Source: an uncultured Amaricoccus sp.
GTDB taxonomy: Bacteria > Pseudomonadota > Alphaproteobacteria > Rhodobacterales > Rhodobacteraceae
NCBI RefSeq assembly: GCF_937858865.1
Contig: NZ_CALLYO010000333.1
Span: 1-6,886, forward strand
DNA: 6,886 nucleotides
Reading direction: 5' to 3'
The notes under the pieces were generated by a model, which was given only the letters and a program-made list of their open reading frames with translations, searched no databases and had not been told where the DNA came from. The translations under genes were made by a program, and so were the position numbers. Below are positions 5,247 to 6,886 of the stretch, piece by piece. Every line of letters begins with the position of its first letter. The stretch's first letter is position 1.

Positions 5247-6344
5247 TCAGGAGCTGAACAGGAAGTGCATGACGTCGCCGTCCTGCACGCGGTAGGTCTT
5301 GCCCTCGGCGCGGAGCTTGCCGGCCTCGCGGGCGCCGGCCTCGCCGCCGAGCGCGACATAGTCGTCGTAGGCGACGGTCTCGGCGCGGATGAAGCCCTTC
5401 TCGAAGTCGCCGTGGATGACGCCGGCCGCCTGCGGGGCGCTGGCGCCCTGCGGGATGGTCCAGGCGCGCGCCTCCTTCGGGCCGGCGGTGAAGTAGGTCG
5501 AGAGGCCGAGCAGGCGGTAGCCCTCGTGGATCAGCCGGTCGAGGCCGGCCTCCTCGAGGCCGAGCGATTCGAGGAACTCGGCCCGCTCGGCGTCGTCGAG
5601 CTGGGCGATCTCCTCCTCGATTGCGGCGGAGATGACGACGCTGCCGGCGCCCTGGGCGGCGGCCATCCCGGCCACCGCCGCGGAGAAGGCGTTGCCGGTG
5701 GCCGCGCTCGCCTCATCGACGTTGCAGACGTAGAGGACGGGCTTGGCGGTCAGGAGCTGCAGGAGGCGCCAGGTGCGGGCGTCCTCCTCGGCGACGGGGA
5801 CGCTGCGGGCGGGGCGGCCGGCGGCGAGCGCTGCCTTGGCCGCCTCGAGCAGGCGCGCCTGGTCGGCGGCCTCCTTGTCGCCGCCCTTCAGCTTGCGCTG
5901 GAGGCCGGCGAGGCGCTTCTCGACGCTCTCGAGGTCGGCGAGCATGAGCTCGGTCTCCACCGTCTCGGCGTCGGCGACCGGGTCGATCCGGCCCTCGACG
6001 TGGGTGACGTCGGTATCCTCGAAGCAGCGCACGACGTGGGCGATGGCGTCGCATTCGCGGATGTTGGCGAGGAACTGGTTGCCGAGGCCCTCGCCCCTGC
6101 TCGCGCCGCGCACCAGGCCGGCGATGTCGACGAAGGTGATGCGGGCGGGGATGGTCTTCTGGCTCTTCGCGATCCCGGCCAGCCGGTCGAGGCGGGGGTC
6201 GGGGACGTTCACCTCGCCGACGTTGGGCTCGATGGTGCAGAAGGGGAAGTTGGCCGCCTGCGCCGCCGCGGTGCGGGTGAGCGCGTTGAACAAGGTCGAC
6301 TTGCCGACGTTGGGCAGCCCGACGATCCCGATCTTCAAGGCCAT
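5247..6344 (-). CDS. ychF: Redox-regulated ATPase YchF (Obg-like)
   Basis: The protein has 365 residues, a standard length. YchF is a conserved P-loop ATPase of the Obg family that binds ribosomes and influences stress and translation responses. The P-loop is GLPNVGKST (9-17), the G3 motif DIAG (73-76), and the G4 motif reads NVDE (208-211). The Glu in place of Asp is the family mark for ATP over GTP. Cys36 in ANFPFCTIEP matches the redox-sensing Cys35 of E. coli YchF, offset by one residue. A charged, likely coiled-coil helical arm covers about 125-180. The C-terminal TGS domain starts around 283 (YFTAGPKEARAW) and ends in GDVMHFLFSS. The start is supported by GGGAGGG just upstream. It is probably the first gene of a four-gene minus-strand unit. 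Confidence 0.98.
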   Translation of the reverse strand: MALKIGIVGLPNVGKSTLFNALTRTAAAQAANFPFCTIEPNVGEVNVPDPRLDRLAGIAKSQKTIPARITFVDIAGLVRGASRGEGLGNQFLANIRECDAIAHVVRCFEDTDVTHVEGRIDPVADAETVETELMLADLESVEKRLAGLQRKLKGGDKEAADQARLLEAAKAALAAGRPARSVPVAEEDARTWRLLQLLTAKPVLYVCNVDEASAATGNAFSAAVAGMAAAQGAGSVVISAAIEEEIAQLDDAERAEFLESLGLEEAGLDRLIHEGYRLLGLSTYFTAGPKEARAWTIPQGASAPQAAGVIHGDFEKGFIRAETVAYDDYVALGGEAGAREAGKLRAEGKTYRVQDGDVMHFLFSS

Positions 6345-6370
6345 CTCACCCTCCCGGCCGGCGCGGGCCC

Positions 6371-6398
6371 CTTATGGCGCGCCGGGCGCGGGCGTCAA
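6371..6398 (-). promoter_or_regulatory. Candidate sigma-70 promoter for ychF
   Basis: On the minus strand, TTGACG (6398-6393), a 16-bp spacer and CATAAG (6376-6371) lie about 27 bp before the ychF start. The -35 box matches consensus at 5 of 6 positions and the -10 box at 4 of 6. It would drive ychF and the three genes behind it. I saw no comparable promoter facing trpA in the same 132-bp gap. Confidence 0.45.
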
Positions 6399-6476
6399 GC
6401 GCAGAGCCCGGCTTGATTCCGGGAGGGACGTGCCGCAGAGAGGGGGCGTCAGCTGCGGGGACGGCCGGGGGGACGG

Positions 6477-6886
6477 ATGTCACGGATCGAGAAGAGGTTC
6501 GCCGCGCTCGCGGCCAGCGGGCGGAAGGCCTTCGTCGCCTTCGTGATGGCCGGGGATCCCGACTATGAGACGGCGCTCGCGGTGGTGCGCGGGCTGCCGG
6601 CGGCGGGGGTCGACGTGATCGAGATGGGGATGCCCTTCACCGATCCGATGGCCGACGGGCCGGCGATCCAGCGCGCCGGCCAGCGGGCGCTGGCGAGCGG
6701 GCACACGATGGAGCGGACGCTCGCCATGGTGCGCGCCTTCCGCGAGGGGGACGCGGAGACTCCGGTGGTGCTGATGGGCTACTATAACCCGATCTACTCC
6801 CGCGGGGTCGACCGCTTCCTCACCGAAGCGAAGGCGGCGGGGGTCGACGGGCTCATCGTCGTCGACCTGCCGCCCGAGGAGGACGA
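6477..6886 (+). CDS. trpA: Tryptophan synthase alpha subunit TrpA (partial, N-terminal half)
   Basis: The first 136 codons are present and the gene runs off the right edge. The alpha subunit cleaves indole-3-glycerol phosphate to indole and glyceraldehyde-3-phosphate, and channels indole to the beta subunit TrpB. The TIM-barrel start is normal: [14 protein letters not shown] (16-29), then [19 protein letters not shown] (47-65). Catalytic Glu49 and Asp60 fall at the same numbers as in the Salmonella enzyme. [12 protein letters not shown] (about 99-110) and [11 protein letters not shown] follow. The start ATG is preceded by GGGGGAC. The gene is divergent from ychF, and trpB is not upstream as it is in most bacterial trpBA operons. 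The 132-bp gap has no Trp-codon leader peptide, so no attenuator is visible. Confidence 0.97.
   Translation, partial: MSRIEKRFAALAASGRKAFVAFVMAGDPDYETALAVVRGLPAAGVDVIEMGMPFTDPMADGPAIQRAGQRALASGHTMERTLAMVRAFREGDAETPVVLMGYYNPIYSRGVDRFLTEAKAAGVDGLIVVDLPPEED

Noticed and set aside
5100..6416. 438-codon open frame on the + strand opposite ychF and the RraA-like gene
   Set aside because: It runs antisense across two genes that are certain, and its product is Gly/Ala/Asp-rich filler without motifs.
6345..6476. Tryptophan attenuator leader before trpA
   Set aside because: The short frame beginning ATG GCG CGC contains no tryptophan codons, and no terminator hairpin with a T-run precedes trpA.

Overview
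The window is a stretch of ordinary chromosome from a very GC-rich alphaproteobacterium. It carries eight complete protein genes and two genes cut by the window edges. The strong G/C bias at third codon positions, a ParB tail at the left edge and near-canonical housekeeping proteins (RsmD, YchF, TrpA) suggest a Rhodospirillales-like lineage, but the genus cannot be fixed from this sequence. The ParB end suggests that the left side lies near the replication origin. That is an inference, because no parS site is visible.

Left part (1-2522). The end of parB (+) converges on a minus-strand pair: a putidaredoxin/ferredoxin-reductase-like flavoprotein followed by rsmD, a 16S rRNA methyltransferase. 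The two are joined by a TGATG stop/start overlap. The flavoprotein is divergent from a Prx5-type peroxiredoxin (+). Their 76-bp shared intergenic region can hold two facing promoters.

Middle (2523-3447). A hairpin followed by T residues ends the peroxiredoxin gene. Next come an AT-rich island and an orphan TetR-family regulator (-) with an ambiguous start and inverted repeats across that start.

Right part (3448-6886). Four minus-strand genes lie in close series and are probably co-transcribed: ychF, an RraA/HMG-aldolase-like gene, a glutathione S-transferase, and a pterin-4a-carbinolamine dehydratase with an unusual C-terminal tail. Gaps are 12 bp, 60 bp and a 4-bp overlap. A candidate promoter stands upstream of ychF. 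trpA (+, partial) reads away from ychF without trpB in front of it.

There are no gene-free stretches longer than 300 bases, and I saw no tRNA, rRNA, CRISPR array or insertion sequence. I found no convincing new multi-gene system. The oddities are local: the start and operator of the TetR gene, the AT-rich island, the extra cysteine in the peroxiredoxin, the tail on the dehydratase, and the separation of trpA from trpB.
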